Source: Eucalyptus grandis (lineage: Eukaryota; Streptophyta; Magnoliopsida; Myrtales; Myrtaceae). Taken from it: 64,000 bases of DNA. Position 1 is the stretch's first letter. The number at the start of each line of letters is the position of its first letter. Of this stretch, positions 36,499 to 49,646 are shown piece by piece. A model generated the notes under the pieces. It ran no database searches and was not told where the DNA came from. It saw only the letters and a list, made by a program, of their open reading frames with translations. A program made the translations under genes and the position numbers. Location of the stretch: NCBI RefSeq assembly GCF_016545825.1, contig NC_052622.1:44725263-44789262 (forward strand), written 5' to 3'.

Positions 36499-39400
36499 TG
36501 ATGAGCGTCTCTGCAAGCAATTCAAGGGTCGATAGTGGAATAAAAGAAGCTTGATGCATATGATTGTTCTGGACCTTCATTCTTTTTCTTCCCGTTCCCG
36601 TTTCTTTTGTAGCAGTTGAAAATGAATATTACTGTGGAAGAGCTTTTTCCAAGGCTTGTCAAGTTGTCATGCCTCGAGAGCTCTTGAAATAAAGGGTCGT
36701 TTTTGCAGGTTTCACTATCTTTGTTGTGTGTTGAAAAGCAAAGACCTCTGCAACTGCAAGAGTCCTCGCACTGCTGCTTACATGGTTGTCAGGTTTTTTC
36801 GACAGCGAATCATTGTTTGCGAGATCCCTCTGTTTTTGTTTTCTCCTTTGTCGAATGGTCTCTTTATGTCAACGAGGGGGGCCAGCCAGTAACGTTTTAG
36901 GACAAGACTGCCCATATAAATAGGGCAGTCCATCCCCCCGTCATCCATTATTTTTCGATCCATAAATTTTGGCAAAGCACGCATGATATTCAAATCTTGA
37001 CTTTTCCAATGCTGGGCGCTGTACAGCACATGTGTAACATATAATATTATCTCTGAATTTTTAATTCATTTAATATGGTCTTGGATTTTTAGTAAATGTT
37101 TAAACTATTCGATCTTGGTACCGGTCTTTGGGCTGCATGGAAAATATCCAATATTAGCGAAAAAACACTTTGGTATAACTAAATCAATCTTGGATTTAAG
37201 ATTGAAGTTCGTCTCCATGTATAAATTTGTAAATAGCCAGATCTACTCTTCATTCGAATGCTCAAATGACCTTTGTACTTAAGTAGTACTCACCTTCCTT
37301 TTCATTTAGGAATTTATCCATCATAATGAACTATACTTTTCTCTAATTATATCTTTGATAGGGGGGATTATAATTTAGGGACATCGCTAACATGTAAACC
37401 TAACTAAATATATATGTGCTCACGTTCATATAGATTGCAACTACAAATTAGAATGATAGTTGGATGGAGGAAAACTCAACCTCTTGATAATCGACATGCA
37501 ATGTGAGAAGGCATGTCAATGCGGGATAGATGAGTTGCTTATTTTAAATTTCATTTAGCACCTCATTATATTAGAGTAGAAAGGAATTAAAACAAACTAA
37601 GAGGATCGCGGGATGCTACTTTTGTGGGAAATTGGGGGAGCATAGGAGGAGTAGTCATACAACTGTCCATAATGAATTCTCAAGCTTTTGTGAGAGGAAA
37701 GATGATTTCGTTAGTGAATGCCTTTTGAACACTTCTTGATCATACGTAATAAAGAAAGATTAGCATTTTTGATGTACCAATTATTCTGTCACGAGGGCAC
37801 AATGCGTTGAAGACGACAATTTTTCTTTATTTAAATGTTTAGCAAGTGCTCTAGGACCCACAAAAAGAAAATCTTTTTATCAAAGGGTGCCTAGAGATAA
37901 TTGTCAAGCAATCAAATAAGGAGAATAGCACAAATTCTCGATGCATCGATTGTTCGTGATTGAATGACTTCAGAGCACTTGTTAAAATGCTTAATTATGA
38001 ATATTTTAGTTTTCAAGACGGCGATTAAACATAACATGAGAGAAAGACAGCGTATTGAAAATTATAAACTTTCCATAATCATTTGCTTAAAATATGTTTA
38101 TATGCGAGGGTGATGGATGGGAAGTGAAAGTCAAACTTGGGGCATTGGTACTCTGCAAGAGCGTGACTTGCGTTCCACGTATTAATGAACTACTGGCGGT
38201 CATTAAATTGAGCACAAGTGAAGAAAACCAGTGGATGGTCGATTTCCCGAAACGAGACGTGCACATGAACGTGAAGCTATCCTGCTGCTTCAATGGAGCC
38301 ACCCAATTGTCAATTGCGTTTGCTTCTGGCACGGGTCAACAATCTCCAGCAATCTGTAACCTGACATTGCTGTTTCACAGTCTATATGGAATGTCAAATA
38401 CGTAGAGGGTCCTCTACGGAAATTCCATTGTAACTTATATTAAGTTAAAAATAGTATTCTGGATTTACCAAACATTTGAAAATTAAATACATCCCAAGGA
38501 TCTCAAACGTTCTCGATCAATAGGAAATGATTGGGCACTCGCTGATCTACTTTACCTAAGGTAAATATACGAGTTTATGTTTATATTTACACAAATATTA
38601 AAGACCAGTTTCGAAAATATTCCATGAAAATTATCTATTTAAGATGAGGTTTCCTATCTTCGTACATAGGACAATGATTCTTACATATTTTTTTTTCTTT
38701 GGCCATTTTTCATCGGTAAAAGAAGATATTTCAGAGTCGCCCAAAAGAGCCGTCCATAATTCTGTTAACTAGAGCCTAATATGGGGTACCTTTATCTTTC
38801 CCTCTAAGGTTTTGAAGGTTAATTTTAATTTATAAAAACTATAAAAAAAATTAAATTAATTTTAGCCATTGATATTTATGTGTTTTGAAAAGTTTGACGT
38901 GTCAGATGCCAATAAAAAATCAAATTCCAGACACTACAACTTTAAAAGAAAAAGAAAAAAAGGTGCAGAAATCAAATTGCAAAATACAAAAGTTCAATTG
39001 AAACACATTCACCTCAAGAAAGTTTAAGCCCCAGTCCCCCATTTACATTTGTCTATTTATCCTTTTTTTTGCGGAAAATCATATTTGGTCCATCGTACAA
39101 AGATTTGACATAGTTTAAAACATAGGCAAGTATAGAAAAGACCTAAAATGGTCAAGGAAGTAGAACAATCCAAAATTATAGTGGCATTTCAATAATAAAA
39201 TTTAGATCGAAATACGTCATTGCAACCTCCTAATTACTAATGTCAATAATATTTAGACGAAATTCACCAAAGGGACAGTTATTACCAATCTTGGAAGGAC
39301 TTAGAAATTATTCACGTCAAAGCTAAAAACACAAGAAAATCGTAGTTAAAATGTTCAATTGAAAATATCTTTGAATAAAACTAACAAATATGTTGAGGAA

Positions 39401-41864
39401 AATCAGCTGGATAATCCATTTATTGCACCCAGGCCACATTTTTTTTTTTTAGAATTTTATATTTTCGAATAATTTATTTCTGCGCGTTGACAATGACAGA
39501 TGTAATAGACAATAATTTTACAGGGCTCACATAGTTTTACCATGTGGACATCGCAAAATAATAATGATTTCTTCTTTTTTCTTCCTTTTTTATTCTTACA
39601 TAAAAAAGGGGAAGGACTCTTGGTCCTGTCGACGTGTCGCACATTTATGGATTGTCCCCAAGTAGACGAGGGGCCCCCACCACAAGAAATTCTGTACTGT
39701 CTTTTATATTGATTGCATGAATACTTCGTTACAGGAGAGAGGCTAAAAAACAGGGTGACAATTTTTCACATCAAGGTGAAAAAGTATTGATTAAGTTTCA
39801 GAGAAAAGGACGCCCGCGTGCGGGAAAACGGGAAACCGCCTTTTGTCGGTCGTGCGTTCGTTCGAATGGGAGTTTCAGAGGGTTTCTTTTCAAGTCGTGA
39901 TTCCCTAAAAACGAAAAACATTCTATTTTAGGTTTGATTTCAATTATGTCCCGAACGTTTTCTTCTGTCTAAGATAACTTCACAACTTGCACTTCAGTCT
40001 TGAATCTGTCCGTGTCCAAAAATCGCCACTAATTTTTTCAAAATTATCAATATTAGGGCCAAGAGTTTTATTATCGGAACTCACACTACTATAAATATCT
40101 CCGCTTTTGTTTGAAATAATAGCAGCCCTCCTAATATTCATAATCTTGAAGAATTCGATGGTCAATTCTTGGATGCGTGGACCAATTTGAGATTAAAGTG
40201 ATAGTTAATGAGTTTTTTTAGATAAAAAAAAGTTCGAGGTAGACTTGTAATTTGACCTAAAATTTAGGGTATTTGAATGCATTAGAATTCGCTTGATATA
40301 CTAAAGAAATATGGGTTGTAAACCAAAAGCAAAGGCCACACTTATGCCAACTGAAGAGAGGGGATTAGGTTGAAACTCCTTTTGGCCTACTTATCTAGCA
40401 CTTATTTTTCTGAGAAATGGAAAAAAATTAAATTGTAGCTTTCATTGCTTCTGTGAGATTTTGTGAGATTGTAGTTAAGTATATTTAATTGGAGTGGCAA
40501 ATGAAGTCTAGAAAGATTTGAATTCAAGATCTTTGATTATGATATCTTGTTAGATTTTCAACCGTTATAAATACTTAAACTATTAGAAGAAGACGCCATT
40601 TAATATTTAATTATTCTATCAGCTTCCATGCTATGTATTTAAGTTGGGTGTGTCCAACCACTATTATGTTACAGTTACACATGGCATGGCGTGCTGTTTT
40701 CAAAACGGCTTGCTTCTTTAGCAATATTATATTTCTAGATCTGAAGATGGAATGAAGTCAAAAATTACATAACTCTATCTAAGTCCTAAAATTGCTAAAG
40801 TAACAAGATCAAGAAAATCATAAACAAATATGAAGCATCCATGGTCCTTTTTAACTTAGTTAACAATGTAATTCACATATTTATGTTCGTTAAGTTTTCT
40901 TTTTTCAGTATTGCAATCATTTTAATACTTGGACCGGCTTGCGTACGAGTATACTTGCCGTGTATGTACAAACTAAATCAGATCCGGTCTTAGTTTGTAT
41001 TAAATACTTCTCCATCATTGACAAACCCTATGCTCTTTCGCCTAACTAGCTTATTTTTATCTGCTCTTACCTACCATCCAATATTTCTTTTCAAAAATGA
41101 ATAACTGAGCACTAATTAATAACCCTAATTTTCCTTAACATGAGCCAACAATTGGTGGCCCACTTGGCCAAACTGGAATTGTTTATTTGGCCTCTTGAGG
41201 ATAAAACCGAATAAAGAAAAAAAGAAATGGATTAAAAAATAGTTAATCTTTTTCAGCAGCCGACCTCACATGTTTTTGCTAGAGACAAGCTGCCTGAGAA
41301 GGGAACAGCATTGATCAAAGGTTGATGGAGACAGGGCAAATCCGTAAGCAATTAATTAATTAATTGGTTTAGAAAAATCAATTTTAATATGATAAGAGAG
41401 CTGGAATTCGAGACCCCCCGCCTGAATCTTGGTACGATTTGATTCCTTTCTCTATATCTATATTTGGTCTTAACCATGTATCGACCGATATTAAAATAAC
41501 ATCTCTTATGGTAAGATTTGACGACTTTTGTTCGGCACACATGTGCCAAAAAATTGATGGCTCCATCCACCCATGGTTTGGGGGACTAGAGGGCCTCCAG
41601 CTGTCGCCGTGAATTTATCTCAAGATATGCTCAAATTCTTGTTTTTGAGTAAAATAGATCTCCTCGACATATTAATATTATCTTTGGATTGTTGATGTTT
41701 CCGGATTGATGATATCATACACGACCCATTTGAAGCAAGACAAGAAATATAAAGACAAAACCCGAATATGATACCATGCAAAATTCAAGCAATGTTTCTA
41801 ATTGATGTGACATCACATCATATGGCAATCATTTGGACAGCTATAAGTTATGAGGATAAATATA

Positions 41865-42170
41865 TTGATAATTCTAAAATTTGTCGTGAAAATATAATTG
41901 AATTTTAAGTTTTTTTTTTAAAAATACAAGTAACTCTTAAAACTTATTACAAAAATATAATCAAGTCTTAAAATTTTCAAAACGTATAGTTAGGTCTTAG
42001 AATTAGTCAAGTTGGTGCAATCAAGTCTTTCCATTGACTCTATCCAACTTTATAAATGGAAAATATTAACAAGTTTTAGGATTTGATTATATTTTTGAAA
42101 TTTTAAAAATTCAATCGTATTTTCAAGATAAGTTTTAAGATTTTTAGTATACATATTCCAAAACACTATA
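41865..42170. mobile_element. Probable decayed MITE with long degenerate inverted repeats
   Basis: The left segment (TCTAAAATTTGTCGTGAAAA, then TATAATTGAATTTTAAG) is similar to the reverse complement of the right segment (TCTTAAAACTTATCTTGAAAA, then TACGATTGAATTTTTAA). The pairing extends over roughly 60 bp with many mismatches. The interior repeats AATCAAGTCTT and TTAGGTCTTAGAATT-type words. No exact target duplication was found. Confidence 0.45.
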
Positions 42171-44874
42171 TCATATTTTCATATTGATCCGGAGAGAAGC
42201 CAACGATAAATACAATTTATATTGACAGCCTTTATTGTTTCTTAACGGAAGAGTATCCATGTGAAAACTGACTTAAATTGCCATTCGATTCGATGACCCA
42301 GAAGGAAGAAATCTGGTGCCCTGGCCAGTAAAACACATTCAGCAAGGATTAAATAAAGGACGAGCTCAGGCATCTTCCAAAAGCAAGCGCTTGACTTGAT
42401 TTTCTGGTCGAGGACAGTTCTGACTCTCCCTTGCCCTTAATTGCAGATAAATGTTCATCAAAAGATGTGTTCTCGATTCTTTAATTGATTTTATCTTTGT
42501 TTTGCTTTTTGCCTAACACGACTACCGAAAGTTGTACTCGAAAAGCATCCGTTTTATCCTCCGGAGGAGACAATCGTCAAGCAATCGCCAGGCATCCTCC
42601 TTTGCTGCGAATGAGCTTATTCAAAAGGTTTAAGAAAGACCAACAATGGAATTAGGAATTATTTTATGTAAAATTCGTCTTTGCCCTCTGAACTAACTCA
42701 TGCCTTGGAAAATTCGTTTAGGCCGAATAGAATAACTTTGCTTCTTAAATAAACACCGGATAACTGTAGCCTTTCGGCTCGACTTCATCCTCGCAAAAGA
42801 ATGGTGGACTGTTAAGGAGGAACACTTCGCCGAATTGCAAATTTACACCATTAGGTTTCTATATTGAGATCGAGAACTTTATTTGGTGCCAACACATATT
42901 GACAAGTTGACCTCCTCGCATTGTCAACAAAATTGGGAGCATTCTATTCCATTCACACTTAGCAGTACATCGTCAACCGTGGACAAAGATAATCAATAGG
43001 CAATGGAACGGCTCGAGGTTTTAAAAGTTTTTTTTTGATTAGTGTTGGTTGCTTTTGGCCACTCATCAAAGGATCAACAGTACCATAGCGCATTCGTCAG
43101 CATATTAAAATATTATTAATCGTGCTTTCCATCCTTTATCCAGGTAAAGTTCTGTGACCCTATATTTGGTCGAATCCAAGTCTATAAATGTAGGGAGGAT
43201 CTTGAATTTTAATATAAATGCAGTTTTGGAATATGAAAGGCTAGATGAACTTTATTACATTATTTTCAATTGTTCGCTTAAGGAAAAGAAACAAAAAGAT
43301 GTGAACAGATCATGAGATTTCAATTAGTGAACATAAATTATTTAAGAAGTAAATACATAATAATGGGTAAATGATGATTCCGATAGTCACGATCAAGAAA
43401 AGTCAAGAAATGCAGAGATTACTTCAAAAGATGGAGAAAAAAAGCTGGGCCTTGAATGTTACTATATTGGGAGATCAGCAAAAATGAGAATTTAATTAGG
43501 TGGAGAGACGAGGGTGATGTCATGTGATCTTTTTTCATAGCTCTCCACGAGCTCTGAGTTCATCTTTCTTGTAGAACAAGGTATCAGTGAGAGCTCACAG
43601 AGCATTTCCACTTCCCATGTCACACGAGGTCGATATTCAGGGGTAGTTGCTGATGCAATTTCTCAGTTTGAAAAAAAAAATAAAAAAAAAGAATTTGCAG
43701 AAAATAACAATATAGATGAATAAAAGCAGGAGGTTTCTTCAATGAGTAGGGTGATCTCACTTGTGAGTCATGCTTCGCGTAGAGCATTTGTCATTTTGGT
43801 ATCTTTTTCGAGAGGACTGCAGTTGCAGATCTCTCTCTCTCTCAGAATTCTGCAGATTTTCTGTTTCAGGGTTTTCTTTTTTCTTGGGAAATGATTTTCT
43901 CATTCGAGGCATTATCAGGAAACAGACAGAATCCTCAGTCAACCCTCGTTCTTTCGATGTTCCATCACTCGTCACCTTTTGATCTCTTCTTGGATAAATT
44001 CATAATATTAGGGCCACCCTAACTCGGTTCCATCCAGTCTCTAATGAGTAGTAGAATGATAAAAATATCCATGAATTGGTATTGTTCATCTTCTTCCTTT
44101 GTTCTCTAACTTCTCCCCTGCTAATCAATGGTTTTTTTGGGTAAAGGTTTTTTTTAGTTTTGTGCTCTGGCATATGTTTTCTGTCATTTCTTCTATTATA
44201 AGTAGCGTTTGAACTAATGATGGCTAGAATGAGTGAATGTCCTCCAACACAGTTGGACCATTTCAAGGAGATCTATATGTAAAAGTTGATCTATTTTTAT
44301 CTAATATTTTTTGTCCATCTGAAATCCATGAGAAAACTTTATAGTTCTTATTAAGAATTATGTTTCAAAAATTATAATAAATCCACTTTTCACACAAGCA
44401 AATTCCATTCATCATAATATCAACTACAACAAATTTCTTCATGATTATTGAGATATTCGTGACAGTTATTGTCAATTTGCCTTTCGCTCTCATTCATCAC
44501 AAAAACTCAAATTTCCAACCAAATTCATTATCTTCGCGGGCACCGTAGTTGCACCGTGTCATCACAGGTGCAAATGCAGAGTCACTGTTTGGCTGGCCAC
44601 ATCCCTTTGATTAGCACCATTGCTTGCGTGCCAGGCCACAATTCGTTTGTTACCACTGTTGGGTTTTCCATCGATTTGAATTAGTTGATTGGAATTGGTA
44701 TTTGATCTCTCACTCTCCTCCATCTCTCCCTTTTGTCTCCTTGCATTGCCCTATGCTCGATGATGCAGGTTGTCACTAGACCTCGTAACCTCAGTCCTAG
44801 GCCAACCTGAGTACCTGAAACAACCTTGATCCGAGCGATCACAGACCCATGTGCCTGGTTGAGGATGGAGGCGC

Positions 44875-44877
<3 letters not shown>

Positions 44878-44913
<36 letters not shown>
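44878..44913. repeat. (GA)n microsatellite
   Basis: About 18 GA dinucleotides, apparently not next to a recognised gene. Confidence 0.95.
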
Positions 44914-44917
<4 letters not shown>

Positions 44918-47900
44918 TTGAGGACGAAGATGTAGGCTGGCACGGAGGCAATTGACAAGTGACGTATAAGGGCTGCAGCGTGGCGAAGGTTAGCAATGGC
45001 GGCATCATACACTCAAGTAGGTTGAGTGATAGAGAAAGGGGTGCATGACTAATAAAAGTTTTTCTCATCCAATTTTTAGGGTGTGTTATGGGGCTAGTTT
45101 TTGTTGGTTGGAATTTAAGTGACTCTTCGTCCAAGGGGAGGGGCACGGGCAGTGAAGACTTAGTTATTTGGAGGTCATGAAACACCTAGTAAGTCCCATG
45201 AATTAATCAAGTCTAGACTCTTAGTCTTTGTGGATGACTCTGACCCAGAACTGTCTGCATGCCATTGGCAGGATTTGAGTGGCCTTCATTTCTGAAACTG
45301 AAAATCTCACAAAGCCCCCAACCAATGGTGCCAACGTTAGGGATCGAAATTTTTTTCATTGACTTTGTATTTATGAATATTTAAAAATGAAAAGATATAT
45401 TTTGAATATCTAATGTGCATACTAAATCTATCGCATTTAAAATAATGAAAAAATATACATGAATATGCTCCCCAAAAGCGCGGGTTAATGGTCTAGTTCT
45501 TGTAAAAGAGTCCTTATATAACTTCCTTGATTGAACACTCGTTATCTCGATTTTGTGTTCGTCCTTTCTAACTATATGATTTTGGCATGTTAGTGTGATG
45601 AAATAATCTTCATTTATAGAGTAACAAATGCTAGATAATTAAAAGACTTGGTTACGACATGTGGCTTAATAGTAATGTGTTCGTCAACAAGGTGTGGCTT
45701 AGTAATAATGTGTTCGTCAATGAGTTGTTGGTTTTAATGGATAGAGAATTTGCTCCTATCCTTATAGTTTTCAAGTCTTGTTGAGACTACTTCGATGGTA
45801 AAATTCAGAATGCACCTTGCCGATGTGAGAGCATACGCAGTTAAGATCCCAGAGAAGATGAACTAGTCGAGGTGCGTAAAAGGAGGAGTGGTCCTTTACT
45901 CAAATATCTTTTTATGAGCAAGTTTGTTTACTCTTTGGAAATTAAAAAAAAAAAAGTATTTTTCTTTTGGCTTTCTCAACTATAATTGAAGTTAATATTC
46001 TGGTTTCAAAAACTACGAAAATATTATATTTGAATGTATTTGTCGGCATTCATATGCTATGAAATTTCAAATACTTAGGATTAAAAAAAGTCGAAATGCA
46101 TGAAATGAGACTTGTCGAAAACAAAATTATAAGTTAAAACTGACAAATCCTTTAGCAGGTCTGCAACGATCTTGGGTAGCTCCATCAGTTGCCATGCCTT
46201 TTTGAACTTCATGTACAAATGAATCTCTCTGTTACCAAAAATAGAAATGAACATAAATAACCTTAGAAAAATCAATTTTACTTTGTATGTTTTAGATCAT
46301 CAATACATGGCTTTGTATGTTTTAGATCATCTATACATGTCTAGAGTTTTCTATATTAAGCTTAGATGGTAAACTTTTAAACAAAAAATAAATATAACAT
46401 TAAAACTTAAAAGAGATCATGGGTTTTATTTGAGATAGGTGTTGTAGCAAGAATTAGCTTTGTCGAACCTTCCAACTTTCATATCTTAAATAATGTGTTT
46501 TTTTAGTTTGTTTTTATTTATCTTTGCCATTAATCTAATCTGCACTATCATTCATAATTAAGTGCATATAAAATTTTATTTATTTCACTATTTCACAAAA
46601 TAATTATAACATAACTTTATACAAACAATACTAAATAAGTTAATTTTATCAAATCGATTTCATCGCATGATAAGTTACAATTGATACTGGATACAAGATT
46701 TATAATGTCATTACTCTTATACTGATGCATTGCGTGGATTTTCTTAATATTATATACATCGATCAAACTTTATTGATAGACTTTACACTTTGGCAAAATA
46801 GTGACAACATTTTCTATTTACCACTTATATGATTTATTTTTATAGTGAATTAACAAGTTCAAGGATCACGTCTTCAAAGGGTTAGGCAAATGTAGTCTCT
46901 TAATGACGAGTAATTAACTATTTAGAGTCCATCATGTTTTGTGCTTTGTAGGACATATCAGCCTGCAAATTCAATTTGCAGGCTAAGTAGACGTAGAACA
47001 TAATCAGTCCTCGCGACGTAATTGTTTGGTCAAAGCTCTCTGACGTAAGGACATATTCTGGCAAACAACTAGGGCTGACAAACAGCAGTTGCATTTGGCC
47101 AGCAAGGGCAGATCAGATTCTAGCAGACTTCAGTTTAGGTCAAAGTTAAAAAAAAAAAAAAAAAAAAAAAGAAGAAGAAGAAGAAGAAGGAAAACTACAA
47201 TTTAGGTCATAGCTAGATTTCAAGAGAAGGTTGAATACAAACCCTCGTTCAGGCTTCTTGGACTGGGCTTGCGGGTCTGGGTCTAATGGGTTTCATTGGG
47301 CTATATCTAATGAGCTTTATTGATGGTCATGGTGCGCCGGAGCTCATTGGGCCTGGTGGACTGGACTGGAGCGAGGTGGTCGGACCGGGCTGGAGCTTTT
47401 ATTATTTATTTATTTATTTGCTTACTTTTCTTATTTTTATTTCAAAAATGTATGTTTGACCTCCCGGCAAAAATTCAAGTGTCAACGGGAGAAAATTCTA
47501 ATGTAGATCCAAATAAGTCGGACAATTTTGACTTAATAAAAAATTAGAAAATTTACGGTCTGGTCCATTTAAATGCACCTAATACTCCATGCAAAAATTG
47601 ACATGTGGGAAAATAAGCATCAAGAGCAAAAAGTTAATTGGAAAGTTCATCCTTAGAGAAGGTTTCAATTAATGCAAGTTTTTTCATGAGCAATAGAAAA
47701 AGTCCATGCTAACTATTACTACTAGAAAAAAAAAGGATTTTTAATTTTCTTCAGGTAAACGTTTATCTCATTTCATCCTTAATTGTCGTCATTATCATTT
47801 TGAATATATCATTTTTTCAATGAATTTATCCAAAGAGTATATCTACGTAATGACCATTACCTTATTATTTCCACGTATCTTCTTATCTTCCCATTGCCGC

Positions 47901-49646
47901 TCCTTTCTTTTCCATATATTTAAATATCGCACGTTTGAACATATTTAAGGATATAAAAATCAAATAAGACCTAAAATATTTAAGGATTTAAAAATAACAT
48001 GAGCCCTTTGAATAAATGATATATTTTTCTTTTATTGACTGATATTATACAGATTTACAGTCATGGTTCTCTATTGAAAATTCTTTTTCCCCTTCTTGAA
48101 TAGTGCATTTGGGTTAGTTTTAAGTTTTTCATTACATAGCTTAATTTCGAATCTGATGCATATAGCTCAACTAATTTTGTTAAAAAAAAAACAGCAAGAT
48201 GTGAGCGAATTTCAAATTTGTAATCTACTTATAATGCAATTAGAAAAAGACTAAACAACCGAGAAAAAAATGAGCATTCATACACTAAAGAAGCGAACTT
48301 AAGATTGTTAATTTTTTGAATTTATAACTCCCAAATTTGTTCTTAAGAAATATAACTGGTAATTTTGAATTTATAACTGCCAAAATTGTTCTCCAGTGAT
48401 TATCCTCCAAATCTGGTAATTTTGTCGGCGAAATACTTAATTAATTGTTAAAGTAACTGAAAGATTAAAAATAAAAAAAAGATTCGTCAGTTACGTGGAT
48501 ACTGCCCTTCAGCTAATATCGATGTCTCCAACGGCGAAATATTTCTCGTTGGCCTAAACTTATCCACAACCGTTCTCGACGGATAGATTACGTATCGGAT
48601 CAGGACTGGATTGAACTTTCGATCAACTACCGTATAGATCAATAGGATAGGGGAAAAGCCAACCTTGATCGTAGCTCTCGCTGTTAGCCACACGGAAGTT
48701 GCCAATGCACGTCGCATGATCCGGTCCTTATCATAGCATGGTCCAATCACGACAGCTATGTTTCATTGCATGTCGTATGTTTCACACAAGGGTGTGCCAA
48801 GCTACGTTTATAGACATCAACTTCAACGCAGAAACCAAACATAATTAGCTTCACATTAATATAAGAACCCTAATCTGTTTCAAAGCGTCAGCCAGCAGCA
48901 GCTGCTTCTGAGCTCTTCCCTTGGATCAAAGTATAACCCAGCTCAAAAGGATTGATGAGCATACCGTTCGGCTCATCTTTACTGAAAGCTAAGAGCAGGG
49001 GTTGGCTAATGAGACGGATGGCGGCATTCATCCGACCTGACTTCATCAAAATTGCAAATTCGGAAAGTTCAGGGAAGGACAACCCGTAGCCAAGAAGAAT
49101 GATTCAGCAACATGCTCTCGGTGTGACCACACAAATTTCGATTACGAACTGGATCAGAACAACGACGGATTGCTGCACAACATATGATATGCTTCCGGTG
49201 CTACCCAAACAAATTCAGATAATTCACTGAACTGTATGTGATTAGTTGCCGTGAATGACGTGCACAGCGCTCACCAAATACCAGCTTCCCGAATCCATAC
49301 ATAAGGAATTTTTGACGAATATTTAGTTACATCAGAAGGTGTTAATCATAGTTCATTAAGTATAATACCCGAGATATAGTTCCAAAAAACACCTGCTTAT
49401 ACCCAAAAGCAGATTGTCGTATCGATCAACAATTCAACATCAAAATATGGCATTGTTGATACTTGAAGCAGCAGCGAACTGTACAAGTTCCCAAAAACAG
49501 TTTGGAAATCGATCCTACCCTATGTAGAAGTGCACGCTCATAGCAAAAAGACCCAGAAGCTGCACCGACTAAAGTTAGTTAACTACCCACACTTTCAGAA
49601 AAACTAGTTTCATCATTTCAAAGTCAAAACCCATCCACCATCTTGC

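Larger units (their letters stand above)
35390..49646. other. Long gene-poor intergenic stretch
   Basis: After the 5-phosphatase 3' flank, no gene is supported for about 14 kb. Simple repeats: (GA)n at 36460-36496 and 44878-44913, and a poly-A plus GAA run at 47148-47188. A 30-bp unit is duplicated at 46281-46341, and a short TGTGTTCGTCAA repeat lies near 45680-45720. A hairpin is at 36906-36930. A possible MITE at about 41865-42170 is listed separately. A GC-rich patch occupies about 47230-47400. The last several hundred bases (about 48900-49640) may include the 3' UTR of the FLZ gene. Confidence 0.5.

Noticed and set aside
38094..38405. 103-residue open frame in the gene-poor stretch
   Set aside because: No recognised family, no splice or promoter context, and a comparable frame on the opposite strand. 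It could be a fragment of something decayed, but that cannot be supported.
43500..43700. Candidate microRNA hairpin around the GAGCTCTGAG / GAGAGCTCACAGAGC words
   Set aside because: Only short, interrupted pairing, and no match to a known plant miRNA that I recognise.
44751..45185. 144-residue minus-strand open frame
   Set aside because: Built around a (GA)n microsatellite giving Ser-Leu repeats; no family resemblance.
48888..49082. 64-residue minus-strand open frame (ELSEFAILMKSGRMNAAIRL region)
   Set aside because: The sequence looks protein-like in places, but no family was recognised and it lies where the FLZ 3' UTR would be expected.
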